Below are positions 25,561-39,445 of a DNA stretch of 64,000 bases, piece by piece; positions within the stretch are counted from its first letter, which is position 1; every line of letters starts with the position of its first letter. This DNA comes from Trogon surrucura (taxonomy: Eukaryota > Chordata > Aves > Trogoniformes > Trogonidae). The DNA is taken from the NCBI GenBank assembly GCA_020746105.1, contig CM036619.1, positions 10,516,238 through 10,580,237 of the forward strand. Direction: 5' to 3'. The position numbers and the translations under genes are program-made. Under the pieces are notes generated by a model that was given only the letters and a program-made list of their open reading frames with translations, did not search any database and was not told where the DNA came from.

Positions 25561-26930
25561 TTCAGGACAGAGAAAGAACAGGTAACCTCTGGCCTATATA
25601 GAGTCAACACGACAAATTTTTCCACTCTGCACTGAAGTAGCTGTCTGTTTCCTTTATGTTGATAAGTTGGTACTGAAGGAAGGTGCTAGACAATTTCCCA
25701 GATGTGATCACGTTCTCAGGATAATAAAGATTTCAGAGCTGCACACAGCCAGTTTCTTCTCTCTTCGTTGCTCAATTGCTGGGTTAATGGAAGTGTCTCC
25801 ATTTTCACGCAGCTGAGAAAATGACCTCTTATTACAGAGTCTGATTTCTTATGCTTCATATAATCTGTTTGGAAAACAGTTAATTAAAAAAAAAAAGAAT
25901 CAAAATTAATATTGTTTGTGCTAACAAGTGTTACGTTCTCAGTATGTTCCACTTACAAATAACTACATTCAGATATATTGAGATTTAAATACAGAGTTAT
26001 GATGGAAAGCAAAGGACTGAAAAATGTGGTGGACTGGAGGTCGCAATGATGTGGTAGAGTGCTCCCACTGAGGTGTTGCGAATGCAAAAGGTAGGGTTGG
26101 CAGTTGCCTCGCAGTGTATGCAAAATCACACCAGCTCACGGCATCTGCTCTTTGGTTGTACAAAGGTCATGATCAATTGTATGTGATTTTATAGTTGCAA
26201 ATTAGGCTTTATTATCATGTATATAGTTATAGAAGGCTGGATTTGTATTTTAAATATTTGTTAAGACCCGGACATGCAGGCCAACTCTGTGAGTAAGGCA
26301 AGGGATGTTAATGAAAGAAACGTAGTTGTGTGAAAGCTGCCAGTGTTAGATCTCAATCTATTACTTGTTCCAAGCAAAGAGGCCCCCACCAGAATTTCAC
26401 TAATTACCTTGTTATGAAACCACTGCAGCAGAGCTCTTATTACTCATGGGAAAGTATTATTTTTTATTAATTGATATGTATTTAACAGTTTCAGGCATCT
26501 TTGTGCCTGTGTCCCAGGGATTATACGGATGCAGAAGAAAAAGAAGGGCTAAGAATATCTTTGTGTATAGAGATGCTTGGGACTTTTCCTACTAGATGTT
26601 ATTTTTGCAGAACTAAAATTTGCATTAAGGAAAACATAAGTTTTGCATGAGAAGTTCTTTTGGGGAGCTTGCAAGTATGGTGGCTGCCTCCTGGTATGGT
26701 AGTCCAGTGACATGTTCAGTTGCTCTCCCTGACACCTACCAAGGAAGCAGCCTGTCTTACAGCTGAGCTGGAGACTCAGTGGTAGAGGAAGGGATGGACA
26801 GGATAGTCCCAGATAAATCAGCTTTCCTAGAGGATGTAATGGCCAAGTACTTCTGTGTAAATATGCTCTGGGAATGGGTGGATGGTGACATTCAGCCCTG
26901 TGAATGATTTGGTGTTTTATTACTGTTGGT
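25561..26930. other. Non-coding single-copy stretch
   Basis: AT-rich sequence with no recognisable gene, RNA or transposon. It contains an A11 run near 25,886 and TAAT/ATTA-rich sequence around 26,175-26,480. Confidence 0.55.
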
Positions 26931-27006
26931 CACAGAATCGCAGAATCACAGAATCACAGAACGTTAGAGGTTGGAAGGGACCATCTAGTCCAACCCCATC
27001 CAGCAG
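26931..27006 (-). mobile_element. CR1 LINE 3'-terminal fragment
   Basis: In reverse orientation: CACAGAATCGCAGAATCACAGAATCACAGAACGTTAG carries four tail octamers, followed by GGTTGGAAGGGACCATCTAGTCCAACCCCATCC. It is a very short insertion containing only the 3' tail and the end of the UTR, typical of extreme 5' truncation during target-primed reverse transcription. Confidence 0.93.
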
Positions 27007-29864
27007 TAATATTTTCCCAAAACTCTGCTGCTTTCTGTGGAACAGAGGTTTCACTGATGGCCAAGTGTACAGTGCAAACCTTGCTCTTAACAGAGATAGT
27101 GCTGACTGATAGTGTTACGATGGTTCAAGCAAGCGAGCAGGTACATGGTTTAACCGTTCATCTCAATTGGTTCATCACATCCCGGAGAACATGTTTAAAT
27201 CCAAATTGATTACTTTTATTGTTACCTCAGGATAAACTCTGCACAAGGTAGTCTTTTGATGCTTTGTAAAGGCATACTTCTCCGTAGGCTGTTTATCTGA
27301 CATGTCGTGTGGAATTAATGATGTTTATTCCCAGTTGACCAATTTGCATTAGTGCCACCTTTACCCAGCTGCAGGATGTGCCTGAACTGACCCTCCACAA
27401 TTAATCACACCCATCAACACAGCCTGTGCGACCTTCACTCAGTCACATCAACCAGCTGGCAGCTATTGATCCTTTATTGGTGGAGGTACTTGTAGAAGTC
27501 CCTGTTAAGAAAAGCAGAAATTCAGTCTCTGACTATATTTTTCTGAGATACATGTACCTTACAAACACTCTGGTCTTAATTCTGGACTAAAAAAGATAAT
27601 TTCTCATGCATATGGCACTCTGAACTTAGAATAATAAGCACGAATATTTGGACTTATCAACCCAGTTTTATTTACTTAATTCAGAAGCCACTGAAGCTGT
27701 TACAGTGGAGGAGAGAGATGGCCTTCTCCAGGGTGTGCTTTAATGTCACTGAAAATCAAACCAAGGGAGGTACCTGGAAATCCACTGATGATTTGTCAGC
27801 TTATAGAGAATAATCATGGGCCAAAATGGGTAGGAATGCCTTAAGAAAGGGCAGAATGGATATCTCAGGAAATCTCCATTAGCATGTTTCCAAATGAAGT
27901 TGTAGGTGAAAGTTAAGCTTCCTCAGAAGGATGGGGGGATTCAACTCTGCTGACAGAGAAGGATCTTGTTTAGGACAGGTTTCAAATTACCTGTATTCCA
28001 CTTCAATCATTAGCCTAAATATAGGGTCTGGTGACATTTCAGATGCCCTGCCTTGTCCCACCTGACCTTCAGCTGCTAGAGAAGGGCACAAGTTTCCTGT
28101 AGATTATGTGTCACATCTAGCAGTATGACCACGCCTATTTCAGATATATAAGGGCATCTCAAACAGCCTCAGACACCTGGGTTTAAGTAACCCAAACCTA
28201 CTTGGGAGTTGTTATATAATGGGGACTTATCAAAAGGTTAAAGAATTCATCAGTCTGAAGGAGAGACTCTGGTATTTACAATCTACTGGGTAGGTAAATT
28301 TTTTGTGTCCAGCCTCCACATCTGCAGCATACTTTTGATGAGATACCACTGCCTTCATGTTGAGTGACTGACTGCTGCTCCTCCTACAGTGGTAGGGAAA
28401 GGTGACAGCTGACAGATTCAGTTCTAGGTGGGCTGACTTACCCAGGTCTCAAAGACTGATCAGAAAAAGAGAAAAGGAGAAATGAGTCTTTTTATTTGTA
28501 GCTTGAGGGATGATTTTTCTTGAACTGCGTTATTTAAAATTAGAATGGCCAAAATTTAAACCACACCCCCCCACTTAGATGAAAGCAAGAAAAAGTATTT
28601 TTTCTGCTTTCCTTCTTTCTCCTGCATTGCTCCTTCTTTTTGTAGAAAGATTCTTTTTGCAAGGATATGTCACCTTTGTCAGGGTGTCATAGTTTTTAAT
28701 GATGCAGGAGACTGTCTTTGACTGAAGGAGTGACCTAAAATTCAGGGTCTTATTGTTTGTTCCAGATAACAGGAAAACCAACAATCTGTCAGGTTTCGCT
28801 TTGTCACAGTCTTTTCGTACTCAGGTGGGACGAGGGTATTGTTTCTTGGTGGGATCAGCAAGAAATGCTGCAGATGCTCACAGCACTTATCTTTAGGTGC
28901 CTGTCATTGCAAACTCTGTCCAGCTGACAGCCTGCAGACACATCTGCATGGAGCATAGAAAAATTTCCCTTGGAAGAGTCAGATTTCCTAAAATAGATAC
29001 CTAAGATCAATGTCTTGAATAGCACTTGCTCTTTCTTAGTAACCTTCATTTCATAGTCTTCTCTGGATTGGATCTGGTCCTTTTTTTTCTACATTTTCTG
29101 TCAGCCTTTCTTATAGAACACATTCCTCACTGGAAATCTCCTGGTCCACATATGCTTTCCATATGCCCCGGACTGGAGTGGGCTCATTCACTCTCAGTGG
29201 GGGTGGAGGTTGCAATTGTTTCTCTTTTCAGGGGGGCTTGGCCCAAACCAGAACATACTGCTTCTCCTAATCATGTGTCAGTGTTTTCTGCAATCAACAT
29301 GGCTGAGCAACAGTCACTTTTAAGTGATGTTGAAACAGTAGGAGCTATATTCTCCTTTTATCAGACATGGCTTTAGCTTTGCCTCTGTACCCTTGTTGAT
29401 TGTGTTGAACTTATTGGCAGTGTTTTCTGTGAACGAGATCAGATAACAGTTAGTGTATTTTATATTCATGCATCTGTGTGTATCATAACATTCTTTCCTC
29501 ACTCCAATACATTCATTTTCTCAGGCACAAATTTGAACCCCTTGGCTACAGTCTAGTATTAAACTAAATCTTTGAAACTCAACATTCAAAATTTAGAAGA
29601 CACAGATCTGCTCTTTAACTAGCAAAGCAATAATTTCTTTTTTAATCCTTGACCACTAAACTTGTTAATCTCATGATCACTCAAGTAATTTCCACTGGTG
29701 GGTGAAAATTTGATCCAGAATTATTTGGTCAACAGCTGTTTCACCAGCAGGCTCCAGAATATGACCAAGGCTATGGAAATTGATCTACAGTAGTGTTATC
29801 CATCAGTGTGTACAAACAACTTCACAGTTAAAGGGGGAGTGAGTTTAGCATTGTATTTGGTTTG
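27007..29864. other. Non-coding single-copy stretch
   Basis: No gene, RNA gene or classifiable repeat seen. Open frames are under 120 codons and without motifs. Confidence 0.55.
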
Positions 29865-30022
29865 TGTAGTAGTGTTTCGGTAGCAGAGGGACTATAGGGG
29901 TGGCTTCTGTGAGAAGTTGCTAGAAGCTTCACTCATGTCTGATGGAACCATGGGCTCTAAGACAGATCTGCCACTGGCCAAGGCTGAGCACATTAGCAGC
30001 AGTGGTAGTGCCTCTGTGATAA

Positions 30023-30032
30023 CATATATAAG
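30023..30032 (+). promoter_or_regulatory. TATA-like box of the LTR at 29.9 kb
   Basis: CATATATAAG lies about 160 bases inside the LTR, in the position of a U3 promoter. The motif is intact; whether it is still used cannot be told from sequence. Confidence 0.5.
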
Positions 30033-30420
30033 AAGGAGAAAAAACCACAACTTCCACGCAACTGCAGCCAGAAGAGAGGGGAGTGAGAATATGTGAGAGA
30101 AAAAACCTGCAGACACTAAGGTCAGTGAAGAAGCAGGGGAAGGAGATGCTCTATGCCCCAGAGCAACAATTCCCCTGCAGTCCATGGTGATGACCATGGT
30201 GAGGCAGGCTGTTCCCCCTGCAGCCCATGGAGGTGACAGGGGTGTAGATATTCACCTGCAGACCATGGAAGACCCCATGTCTGAGCAGGTGGATGTGCCT
30301 AGAGGAGGCTGTGACCCTGTGGGAAGTCCCCTTTGGACCAGGCTCCTGACAAGATCTGTCAGAGGAGCCTATGCCGAAGCAGGTTTACTGACAGGATTTG
30401 TGACCCCAAGGAGTGACCCA

Positions 30421-30555
30421 TGCTCCGTTCCTGGAAGACTGCACCTCGTAGAAAGGACTGACAGTGGAGCAGTTCATGAAGGACTGTAGCCAGTGAGAAG
30501 GACCCATGCTGGAGGAGTTCCTGAAGAACTGTCTCCCGTGAGGAGGACCCTACAC
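30421..30555 (+). repeat. Imperfect ~45-bp tandem repeats inside the LTR
   Basis: Three successive units (about 30,421-30,463, 30,464-30,509 and 30,510-30,555) share the pattern GGAG.AGTTC.TGAAG.ACTG...CC.GTGAG.AGGACCC. They are a known kind of variable-number segment in this LTR family. A weaker upstream unit may begin near 30,363. Confidence 0.75.
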
Positions 30556-30973
30556 TGGGGCAGGGGAAGAATGTGAGGAGTCTTCTCCCTAAGGAGGAGG
30601 GAGCAGCAAAGACTATGTTTGATGAACTGACCCCAACCCCCATTCCCTGTCCTCCTGCACTACTCTAGGGGTGGAGGTAGAGAAATATGGAGCAAAATTG
30701 AGCCTGGGAAGAGGGAAGGCATGGGGGGAAGGTGTCTTTAAGATTTAGTTTTATTTCTCTTTATCCTGCTTTCATTTCATTAGTAAAAAAGTAAGCTGAT
30801 TTCACCATATTGAGTCTGTTTTTCCCATGATGGTATTGGTGAGTGATCTCTCTCTGTCCTTGTCTTGACCTACAAGATTTTCACTATATTTTTCCTCCCT
30901 GTCCAGCTGAGGAGAGGGGTCATAGAGTTGCTTTGGTGGGCACCTGGCACCCACCCAGTGTCAACCCACCACA

Positions 30974-33900
30974 TGCGAAAACGGCAATTTTGGGGAAAAA
31001 AATGTCACGAAGGAGGGCCATGGGGATGCACTCACAGAAAGATATTTGGCCACCCTCCAGTGAAAAAAGAGAGTCAAAGACAAGAGAAGCCATCTTGTCA
31101 TGTAGAAAAGAGTGATGCAGAAAAGTCAAGAAAAGATGGATCTGAGAAGACTCTCAATGCGTGTAAAAATAAAGTCTTTAACTAGTGAAGGGAGACTGCC
31201 AGTCATGAAGTGCGATTTTTCTGCAGAGGTTAGAGAGTGAATTTAAGAGCTATGTAAGTTTGGGGTGTGTGTGGAGAACAGGTCCCCAAAACAGTGTGAC
31301 GACATTGCTGCAATGCCTATCTTCACATACAAATGCAGTTCTGCAGTGTTTAGGATCAGTGGTGATTATGTGACTTTTCATTCCGGAATTGGTGCATTTG
31401 ATGGGCTAGATATGCTCATGGTTTCCTATGAAAGCTTGGCTAATCTTACTTTGGTTTACATATATATACTGTAGCAACACATACATATGAGCCAGTCACC
31501 CGTGGCTTTCTTCATAGTCAATGGAGTGAAATAGTAATTTTCAGAACATTGTCCTGTGATGTATTTTAGATGTCAACCTCACTGTGAGATGAATTATGCC
31601 CCAGAATAGCCTGTTTCTTGCCACTGATGATAAAGGAAATCTCAATGGTTAGCTCAGAGGTAAACAGATATAAGGAACTTACTGCAGTGCTGCCTGACAG
31701 AATACGCAGAAAAAAATGAATCTGATAGCTTCAAGCTGTGTGTATTCTCTCCACAACCACATTCTTCTGGCAATAGACACTTTTCCATTTTGTTGTGATT
31801 AATAACACATTTTCTGGAAGTAAATTTTGTCTGGGCCATTTGCTGACCTTTGCAGCCCATCTTTGCACTTTGGTATGCATTTTTAATTGAATTCCCTTTG
31901 GTCTTACTGAACTTTTTATTTGAAAAACAGAATTTTGACTTGATCTGAAAGTATCAACTCTTTTTTTTTCCCGAGGTCAAGCCCATTGCTGCAATAATTT
32001 TGCTCTGCCCTTTTTATCAGTTACATTACAAATAATTTGATAACTAATTCATTTCCTAAACTGTTCTTTCTCAGCAGTCTTGTTTTAGCAGCTTCCAGTA
32101 GTCCTTATGCTTCTTCCAATGCATACTGTCAGTTCCTAGTACCTTTGGAGCTGCCATGTCCAATACTGGGGAAGACTTCAATCTGCCTAACTTCCCTCCA
32201 GTAAGATTGCTTCCATGTACGATTAGAAAAACTACGATCAGTTCTTCTAGTTCTGTGCCTCAAAGGAAGGACCTGAATTTCTTGGTTCACACTGGCGGTT
32301 ATAAAAGTTCACTGCTTCTATTATGTCGGATACCTGTAGTTACTTTATTTTTGAGTCACAAAGGATCCTGTTGAAAGCAAATAGAAATCATCACATGACA
32401 CTAAACATTAGATGTATCAGACTGGAAGGATCATGTTGATGATTCAGTCCAGGCCTTGGAATCAGAGGTAAGAAAGATCCATGGACAACGTAGTTTGCTC
32501 CATTCCTGACAGCCTATATCCATTAAAACTTCCCAATGATCTTTTCTTTATCTGCTCTATGAGAAAAGTCTGACAGCCATAAGAACTAGCATACTGTAGA
32601 AAGTGAGATAGAGAGGAGCAAGGAAACGAGCAGAAGAGGTCAAGAGCATAAATAACATTCTACAGCCACAGAACTGAGAAATGGAGAGGCTGAGGATGTT
32701 GAGACCACAAGATGGGGAACCAGTTGATGTGAAAAGTGTCGACATCACCGGCTTCATGAGAGATTAGTAGATGTGTGAAGCACTGAAGGTATGAAATCAC
32801 TTTGCACTGAAGAGAAACCATTGTACTGAAAACTATTCAAAATGTGAAAGGAGGGTTAATCTCACTGAACTGTAACTAAAAATTTAGGCATTGGGATAGG
32901 CTAGCTCCCTTGTAGTCTGGTTAGTAGCATTAGAAGAGTTTAGGGTGCAGTATGGTATTTTTTAGGAGACACTGGTAATTGGCCAAGTGTATTTCATCTG
33001 TCCTCACTCTTGCAAGACTGAATAATTTCATGATGCCTTGGGTGTTTTCCATTAGAGACCAAGCCAAGTACTGTCCTTACTGTGTAACCAATTTATAAAT
33101 GTTTGTTTCCTGCATCATAAATGGCACCTTCATGTGTTCTTCAAAGAACATGCTTACTTTACCTTTATTCAATTAGCAATGACAAAGCATGAAATATTAA
33201 AGACTAGGAACTTTCGTGATTTTATGCACCAATGTTTGGCACTTCATCAGCCAGCAAACACTGTTTTCCTATGGATATAGCTACGCACTGGTGAGGGAAG
33301 AATCAAAGTCAACAAACATCTTAATTACCTTAGGTACCATATCCGCAGGTATCACATTACAGCTCACGTACTTCAGAGAAAGCCGCAGCTGAGCTGCAAG
33401 GAGACCAGAGCCTTTGCATCAAGGAAGGTCAAAAGTCAAAGGAAATGCCAGGAGAAGCAGTAGTCACAGTAAAGGAGCTTAATAAACCCCTCACCTTCCA
33501 GTTTACCCTTGATTTCTCGTTTATTGTATAACAGAGGCAAATCTAAATGCATAACGACACAAGAAGCAGCTGGACTATGTTTGCTCAAGAAGGGGACTCA
33601 GCTGACAAAGTCGACAGGAACTCTGATAATCAAACCACACTCTTTTTCTGCTCATCAGTGCCCTGAGGCCACTCATGCAGTAGCTGGAATTAAGTCCTCA
33701 CATTTGCACTGATGGATAGGGTGTCTTTGACAACGCCATGGAAGAAGGAAAAAATTGCCACTGATGTTAAGTACGTAAATAATACCACCGAATGAGATGT
33801 CTAGTGCATATACATAGTTACTTTGATTGGATATGAATCCCAGATAGTGCTGGATATTGCTGGACAACTGCATACCCACCAAGCTGTCTTCCTACTTTCC

Positions 33901-36900
33901 TGTAGCCAGCTAAACCTGACTCTTGATCACAGCTATACTGGTACAGTCCTTTTGTCTTAATGGATTTAACTCAGATCTTAGATAAATGCAGTTACAAAAA
34001 GGGCCAGATGTGCTAGGGCAGGTCCTTGAGTAGATGTGGTCAGGGCATAATTTTCTCATTGTGGCAGGAGGTCTTGTGGTATGAGACCACTGGAACATTG
34101 GACAGCTGCCTTTGCAGGCTTTGTACCAAGGTCCAGCTGCCCCTGAGCAACCTTGGTCCTCACCCTGACCTCTGTCCTGAACCTTGTCTCTGTGTTATCT
34201 GGTCTAATTGGTGGCCCTCATTCTCTGCCACTGCTAACAGTGTGAACATGCTGAAACTATCACAATCTATTTCTGTTCTGCTTAACATGCTACAACTGGA
34301 CCACCACAGAGACTGCCAGGAGAAGCATCTTAATTGCCAGCAGATCTAAAGCAATGAGCAACCCCAAGTGCATTCTCTTCTGGTTAGAAAAAGTTACTTT
34401 TTCATTGCTTCTCTGGCGATTCTCGCCTTCTTTGTTCCCTTTATCTTTCCTTCCTGATTAACTGGGGTACTGCTGGGATGGAGCAGGTATGACACATCCT
34501 TACAGTAACCCAGAGATCAGCTGCTGGGTGAAGAGTGGTACAGGGTCTCAGTTAAATCTGACACGTGCCCTTGATTTCTTTCTTCTGTGGTGTTGGACAA
34601 GACCTTAGACATCCAGGAACCATTAGAAAGCTGTATGTCTGTCTGTGGCTCAGACCCTTCATGCAGAGCCTAGTCTTCACAGCTATTTGTGACTCCAGTT
34701 TAAGGGAGTGTTGAGAGAGTCAACTCCTTCTGAGAGGATCAATCTCCTGCTGAGCTGGATTGGGTGAAGAGCGGAGAAGAGATGGCTGTGGTGAACGTAG
34801 CTGTTCCATGGAAGTGATCTGAACATGATGTCTTAAGGACTGCTAGGTGCTCACATGCTGTACTGACTGATTTTAAATGTTCACAATTTACCAAAAGCAT
34901 AACAATGTTTATCTGGGTTAAATGGTTAATTTTGATAGTAAAATTACTCACTTAGTTATCTGACCATTTCAAATAGCATGTTATATACTAAATCACAGAT
35001 CTGCTCTCAAGTCAGTAATAGTTACTTACATTTTGTGCTCTTTTAATGTATCTCACTGGTGTAAGCAGATTCATTTCAGTAATTAGATTTATCCTAGTAC
35101 ATGATCTGATATTTCATTATTACCCCAAAAAAGGTTGACTGACTGTAGAATTAGATCCTTAGTCTTACAACATGAAATAGTGGTTGTTTATCAATACCCC
35201 ATAGAAATTAAAGCTGTAGACTATATATTATCTGTTAAATGTAATTTTCCAACAATTACTTTGGGTTTCAGAACTTGGGATGTAGGTGTTTGTAGGTCAT
35301 GCCTGACATGGAAAAATGTGAATGAGCTAAATGACTCTTCTTCCACATTCATGAAAGGTTAAAAAATTTGCTACAGCTGCTGCCGGGTCACCTGTAACAA
35401 GTTCCAACTCCCAGAAGCATGTGGGAGAATTTTCAAAGTCAAAAATCAATGGCTATGAAATTACACATTAGTTTGGGGAGTGTACTTTGCCTGTTTCCAC
35501 AGCTAAGATTCATCTTCCTATAGTAATAGTGGTGCAGACAATTTGCCATGGTAAAGTTGATCTATAAGCATTTTAATTAAAGTTCTGACAGCAAATTGAA
35601 ATCTTTTTTACTTATGGAGCAGACAGAATTTATCTCCTTCTCACATGAGAACTCAGGCTTAGAGAAGGACCCCAGAACCAGCACAAATCTTCAAGGAACA
35701 TTAGGAAAACACACATACTCATCAAGCTCTAAGTTATTTCTGTTATGTCTTCTTTACCACAACGCAGTCATAGGGGCTACAAGAACCGGATTTCTGTGGC
35801 TTGGACATTTCTTGGCATCAGTCCTCATCAACACCTTAGCAGAGGTCTCTGGGCATTTCAGAGCGGTGGTTTGTAGGAGGTAGTAGGGATTTTTTAGCTG
35901 GTTAACACATGGGTAAGAGATGACGTACACCACCCTTTCTGAGGAGGATTTGGAAGTTGAATGGAGAAAGGAGATGACGCAGAACAAAATGTCATATCTG
36001 CTCTGAGGAATCTTTGATACCTCCCCTCTCATGCCAGGTAACAGCAGGAAGGAAGGAGAGGATTATCGCAAGGTTTGGAAAGGCCTCAAGCAAATGCTCA
36101 GAAATTAGGCAGAAACTGAGGCAAGAGTCTGTTGCAAATTTTATTGATTTCTATGACTCTGGTGTGTGCTGTGTAAGACAAAGCACAAGGATGAGCAGGC
36201 TTAGGACAAAAGCCAAGGAGGTAGTTGCTGTGTGCCAGGACAGAGTGAAGCTCCCAGCAGCACTACCATGTGTTGATGTACTCAATCCTCAGGGCTGCCA
36301 CCCTCCTGACAGCTTTGCCTCTTCCACCATGGAAGGAAGTGTTGTGCATGTCCAGGGCTGCATCTGCAGAGAAGACAAAGTGTAGGAGATCGAGTTCCTG
36401 GCTGTGAGCATTGCTCCTTCACCCAGCAGCAAGGCATGTGCACCATCAGCTGTGATAGAGGAATGGGTTGAGGACAGGTTTTTCAGGGCTGTGTTGGACT
36501 ACTCTAAGAACAGGGCACTGATTTTTATCCTCCTGAGTTATCTAGGTGATGCTACTGCCCAGAGGAGTTGCTTTGCTTGTCTCGCCAACATAAACTTTAC
36601 CTTTGCTGATGAGAAATCCTTTACTTTGTGAATTTAGAAATCTCACCTTTTACTGATTTATGCACGAGAGGTGTTTGTCTCTTGCCACCGACTGCAGAGG
36701 GAATACGTAAGGGCATGGAAGCTCCGGGTCATGAGAAAAGTCTAATATAAATCAAAACAAGTAACCAAAGCTTTGAAGACATAAAGAAGAAAATCTTAAC
36801 TCCTAGGAGTTCAGTGACAGAAATAGGTGATCTAGAACAAGATGTATAATGATCTCAAACCTCCTAAACTAAACTTGAATCTGAGTTAGCTCAATTTTCT

Positions 36901-39267
36901 GTGTTCCCAGTTTATCCTGTACAAAAATGAGTACAAAACATCACAAACCAGAAATCTCCACTGGGAGGGATGCTAGTATTTAGATAAAGTTTTGATTTGA
37001 GAAGTAGCTTGAGAATTGGCAGACCACAAATCTTTGCCTTCAAAAATACCCTTTTCAGGTTATATATATACAACAATTTTATTTATTTATTTTCATCCAT
37101 GGCAGAAAACCCCTAGGAAACCACTACAGCGCATGCTTAGTTTTCACAAAGTGTGAGACCATGGAAAAGATTCATGCCTCTTTCTTGTGGGTTAACCACT
37201 AAGTCTGGCAACTCCTTTTGGGACTCACATCACAGCTTGGTTTTATAATTATTTATAGAACATTAATTTTCAGTCAGGAAAGAGCTAATTGTTTACTATT
37301 AGCATAACACTCAATTTGAAATAATTAAGGAGAACTCTATTTTGCACTAATCTTAATCTAAGTCTGAAATGTATCCCCAAAGTCCATTAAAAACAAAGCA
37401 AAACCCACTGTTAATTAGCAATTTGCTCCATTACAATAGCTGGGAGTTTTAACAAGTTCAACCAAGGACTATACAACATTATAAAATAAATCTCCTGGTT
37501 TGTTACATTTGAAAGTTACTAATAAAGAGGGTAATTCAGGAGCATAAAAGTGCTTGCTTTGTCTGGGGAGGCCTCACAGTTTGCCAGTACTATATAATTC
37601 ACATGATGGTGGATCAGAAGAGAGATATAAATGGTTTGGTTGGGGAAATTAACTGAGGATTGATTCCCTCTGTTTTAATTTAGCATCAGAATGCTAGAAA
37701 ACTCCTAAAAGCAGATGGGCTATTGATCCGACAAGAGGTTAATCAGTGCATCAAAACAGGGGGGAGAACAAGAAATGAGAACTCTTGAGGCTCTTCAGTG
37801 ATTGCTGCCTTGGGCAGAGAAGCCTTATCCACAGCAAGTGAGAGGGGGGAGAAGGAGCTGGGGGAGGAGAGGCTGCTCTGGAACAAACCTTCACCCGAGT
37901 AAGTGAAGCTGCAGAAATATATCTAACAGGAGGAAATGTAAAATCGAAGAGGGAAATTGTTAAGTTATAAGAAGATAAGGGGAAGAAAGACCCCAAAATC
38001 ACTCACTGAGGACACACAATCCATCAACGTCCATCCAGTCTGCAGGGTATTAATTGTCATGTTCATGAAAGGAACTTGAGACTCCTGAGGGGATGGGCTC
38101 CCCAGAAAGCGAGTGTCTTCTGCTATGTGAGGTCCAAGTCCTGGCACAAGTTTCCATGACTATTTATTTCTCTGTGAAGTTTCTGAAGGAATGGAAATAA
38201 TTAATGAGCGGGTTGTGTCTCTTTGGCTTTGGGAGCAGAGCATTTCTGTGTCCATGTTAACCACACATAAATGATGCTATCTGATGGCAGCCTGCATTAT
38301 GGCCAGAGTCAGGACGTTCTGACTCCTGGCAAGAGTGACAATTATGTGCGGTGTCCTAAAAGCATCACGGGAGCACTCTTTTTGAGGAGGAGAACAGGGA
38401 GGAGAGGAATAAGATTCCCATGTTCAGCCAGAAGTAGTTAACATAGATCCTGGAGGGAATCCAGGTGAAATTAAAGCAATATTTATGTTTCCTTGCTCTT
38501 GGTTGCTTTCCTGACACAGCTTCTCTCTGGTAAAATTGTATGATCTTGCGTCCACTCTTGTAACCCCGTAATCCTAATACAGCATCTGTGAAATGGTTAG
38601 ATTAGGCTGCATCCTTTTGCCAGATGGTGTACCCTACTATGGGGTGTCTATGAACACAGAATGGGGCTACAGGAGCATTTGATGCAGCAGAATGAGACTG
38701 GTTGATGAACCACAGACCTCCTCCTAAGCAAACCATTGTCTGTTTCTGTCTACTTATTTAAAAATAGGATGATATTTGATTTCCCCTTAACACTCATGTG
38801 TGTTTTGATTATAAATCTGTCTACCGAGATACACTTTCTCGTTGCGTAGAACACCTTACACAACAAAGTTTGTTGTCATTTAGTTTTCTCTCAAGTGACA
38901 AGTTATTGCTGTTTCACACATTACTGTGTATACTGCAGATCATGGTCTGAAGGTCCTGCGTCATATCTGACAGATCCTGGTGGACGTTGGATGCCTCAGG
39001 GCTCCTCACAGTGCCATGACACGCACCCTGTTTGCTGTGGTGGATCCATCAACAGGCATTAGTTCACTTATTTGTGAACTAAGGCACAAAGTTTACAAAG
39101 CAATAACATCAGGAACTAACTGACATTTAACCCTTTTTTACGATGTTTTGTTTATTCCAAGGTGTTTACTGATGCATCGATGCTTTTCCACAGCTTCCAC
39201 TAGGTTCTTGTGACTCCCAAAATTTTGCTCATCAGGAGCTTTTAATAGCAATATATTCATATGACTG
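30974..39267. other. Non-coding single-copy stretch
   Basis: Eight kilobases without a recognisable gene, RNA or transposon. A patch at about 32,405-32,560 has a hint of CR1-like wording but is too weak to call. The segment 36,014-36,631 has two plus-strand frames of 123 and 75 codons without any motif. A T/A-rich TTTATTTATTTAT tract lies at about 37,077-37,093. The sequence from about 37,230 to 37,530 is rich in TAAT/ATTA words (see findings). Confidence 0.5.
36798..36811. repeat. 14-bp perfect palindrome
   Basis: AACTCCTAGGAGTT is identical to its reverse complement. No spacer and no extension beyond 14 bp; possibly chance in 64 kb. Confidence 0.85.
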
Positions 39268-39445
39268 TGTCCTAGTTTGAGAGATTCTGTGATTCTGAGA
39301 GCACTGGGATAAAAGTTCTCTGGGGCTGCCTGGCCCAGGCATCAATTACAGTAGGGAAGGAGGGGCAGTTGTGCCTACGGGGAGGACAGGACGGGCCAGG
39401 TGTCACAAATGGAACAATTGTGGTATTCCTTCCCATGGTTCTTAG

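Larger units (their letters stand above)
29865..30973 (+). mobile_element. Solo LTR of an avian ERVL-type endogenous retrovirus, with internal tandem repeats
   Basis: A long terminal repeat of about 1.1 kb on the plus strand. It starts TGTAGTAGTGTTTCGGTAGC and ends ...GTCAACCCACCACA, the TG...CA termini of this bird LTR family, which I recognise from memory of many bird genomes. Within it: a TATA-like CATATATAAG at 30023-30032; a purine-rich leader; imperfect ~45-bp direct repeats between about 30,421 and 30,555; a T-rich U3/R-like segment; and a U5-like end with GAGTGATCTCTCTCTGTCC and GGGCACCTGGCACCC. The poly(A) region near 30,784 reads AGTAAAAAAGTAA where family members usually have AATAAA, so the signal looks mutated. 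I see no gag/pol/env similarity on either side and no clear 5-bp target duplication (GTTTG before, TGCGA after). It is therefore best read as a solo LTR left by recombination. Family naming needs a Repbase/Dfam search. Confidence 0.85.

Noticed and set aside
31950..31973. T-rich tract next to CCCGAGGTC as a retroelement edge
   Set aside because: No body or second boundary found.
32405..32560. Possible ancient CR1 fragment on the minus strand
   Set aside because: Only loose wording such as CTGGAAGGATCAT and TTAAAACTTCCCAATGATC; not enough ordered blocks to support a call.
36014..36631. Two successive plus-strand frames that might be one decayed gene
   Set aside because: They do not resemble any protein I know and have no consistent splice sites.
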